From assembly GCA_041659285.1 (NCBI GenBank), contig JBAZYO010000004.1, positions 248,001 to 312,000 on the forward strand: a stretch of 64,000 nt of DNA, read 5' to 3'. This DNA comes from Vicinamibacterales bacterium (GTDB lineage: Bacteria; Acidobacteriota; Vicinamibacteria; Vicinamibacterales; UBA2999). The notes under the pieces were generated by a model. That model made no database searches, had not been told where the DNA came from, and was given only the letters and a program-made list of their open reading frames with translations. Positions 63,166 to 64,000 of the stretch are shown one piece after another; positions within the stretch are counted from its first letter, which is position 1, and each line of letters opens with the position of its first letter. Made by a program: the position numbers and the translations under genes.

Positions 63166-63984
63166 ATGTTTGAACCGGACGAACAGCCGCTCGAGCGCAC
63201 CCCTTCCGCGGGATTCGGCAGCGGCTCGTCCGGGGGCGGGCCGTCGCTCGGCCCGATTGCGATTGGCGGCATCGTCATCGCCGCGCTGCTGGGCGTGGGA
63301 GCGTGGTGGATGTCGCGGCAGCCCGCCGCCACCAACGCCTCACCGGCCGCGGTCACCTCGACCGAGGCGCCAATCACTCCTCCGGCGCCGCCGGCCGTCG
63401 TCTTGCCGCCGCTCGACGGCATGGACGCCTTCCTCCGTCCGCTGCTGAGCTCGCTCTCGAACCGGCCGGAGTTGGCGCGGTGGCTCGCCACCGACGACCT
63501 CGTGCGGCAACTGGCGGCCGCCATCGATCAGGCTTCACAGGGCGACAACCCGGCCGGCGGCTTCAAGGAGCTGGCGCCCAGGTCGGGACTGGCCGTGGCG
63601 CGGCGCAACAACCGCCGGATCATCGACCCGGCCAGCTACCGGCGCTACGACGGCCTGGTCACCACCGTCACCTCGCTCGATGCCTCGGCCGTCGCGCGCA
63701 TCTACAAGACCATCCGCCCACGCCTCAACGAGGCGTACCAGAACATGGGCCACCCAGGCGGCGACGTGGACGCCGCGGTGCAGCAGGCGCTCGACATCCT
63801 GCTGAACACGCCGGTGGTGAAGGGGCCGGTGGCGCTGGTGGAAGGCGCCGGCGCGCGGTGGGCGTACGAGGACCCGAAGCTCGAGGCGCTCACGCCCACC
63901 CAGAAGCAGCTGGTGCGAATGGGGCCCGCGCACACCGACGCCCTGCTGGTCTGGCTGCGCGCACTTCAAGCCGGAATTGAATAA
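63166..63984 (+). CDS. DUF3014-like membrane-anchored protein
   Basis: The 272-residue product has one membrane helix (LGPIAIGGIVIAALLGVGAW), a Pro/Thr-rich linker and a C-terminal domain with LDGMDAFLRPLLSSLSN, RYDGLVTTVTSLDASAVARIY and a final TDALLVWLRALQAGIE, matching the DUF3014 pattern. Function unknown. It lies 9 nt behind the amidase gene and ends 16 nt before the window edge. Confidence 0.85.
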   Translation: MFEPDEQPLERTPSAGFGSGSSGGGPSLGPIAIGGIVIAALLGVGAWWMSRQPAATNASPAAVTSTEAPITPPAPPAVVLPPLDGMDAFLRPLLSSLSNRPELARWLATDDLVRQLAAAIDQASQGDNPAGGFKELAPRSGLAVARRNNRRIIDPASYRRYDGLVTTVTSLDASAVARIYKTIRPRLNEAYQNMGHPGGDVDAAVQQALDILLNTPVVKGPVALVEGAGARWAYEDPKLEALTPTQKQLVRMGPAHTDALLVWLRALQAGIE

Positions 63985-64000
63985 TCCCTTGGCACCTTAG

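Overview
The window is high-GC DNA from a Gram-negative bacterium. LPS-core heptose, Kdo and lipid A genes (waaA, lpxK, an LpxL-like acyltransferase, waaF, gmhB, rfaE) show an LPS-bearing outer membrane. Gene content, the DUF5916-type outer-membrane-like protein and dispersed coding mini-repeats that read as FHLRQGYGGQ or AKATVDKS together suggest an Acidobacteriota genome, probably Vicinamibacteria. That placement is inference; no rRNA is present.

Left part (1-17,000), mostly housekeeping. A tightly packed minus-strand run carries a hydroxyacid dehydrogenase (cut at the left end), an RmlD-like reductase, smpB, pdxA and holB. Next come tRNA-Val(TAC) and tRNA-Asp(GTC), a repeat-rich gap, a small STAS-like protein, and a long minus-strand LPS operon (13,343 back to 5,277) whose genes mostly overlap by about 4-44 nt. 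Divergent from waaA, the plus strand has gap-pgk-tpiA-secG and then tRNA-Leu(GAG).

Middle part (17,000-46,800), the accessory locus and the most interesting region. It has three transcription units. (a) A minus-strand operon of five secreted-enzyme-like proteins: trypsin-like protease, M15 peptidase, subtilase, an 838-residue protein of unknown function, and a hydrolase/M15 fusion. Four of the five start with the same short motif, [DEN]LFxxDLxG. (b) A plus-strand operon of six proteins of unknown function, including three tandem paralogues sharing a C-terminal domain, a Pro/Ala-rich protein and a histone-tail-like basic protein. (c) A minus-strand pair: a 3,349-residue Tc-toxin A-like protein and a thioredoxin-fold/J-domain protein. 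A Crp/Fnr-type regulator and a sigma-54 activator lie between (a) and (b). A 23-bp element, GTRC-N6-GYACAGAC-N-CCRC, stands 40-80 nt upstream of the first gene of all three units and points toward it each time. No TcB/TcC (Rhs) partner and no contractile-tail genes are in the window. I infer one co-regulated Tc-like or cargo-delivery system with a tagged enzyme set. This is a hypothesis from sequence only.

Right part (46,800-64,000). An NfeD-type membrane protease with a slipin and a translationally coupled hybrid histidine kinase; a GntP-family permease; a periplasmic-binding lipoprotein next to an OmpR-type two-component pair; an HtrA/DegP protease; an RluA-type pseudouridine synthase; a DUF5916-type protein; an 18-bp x 4 tandem repeat; an amidase-signature lipoprotein; and a DUF3014-like protein.
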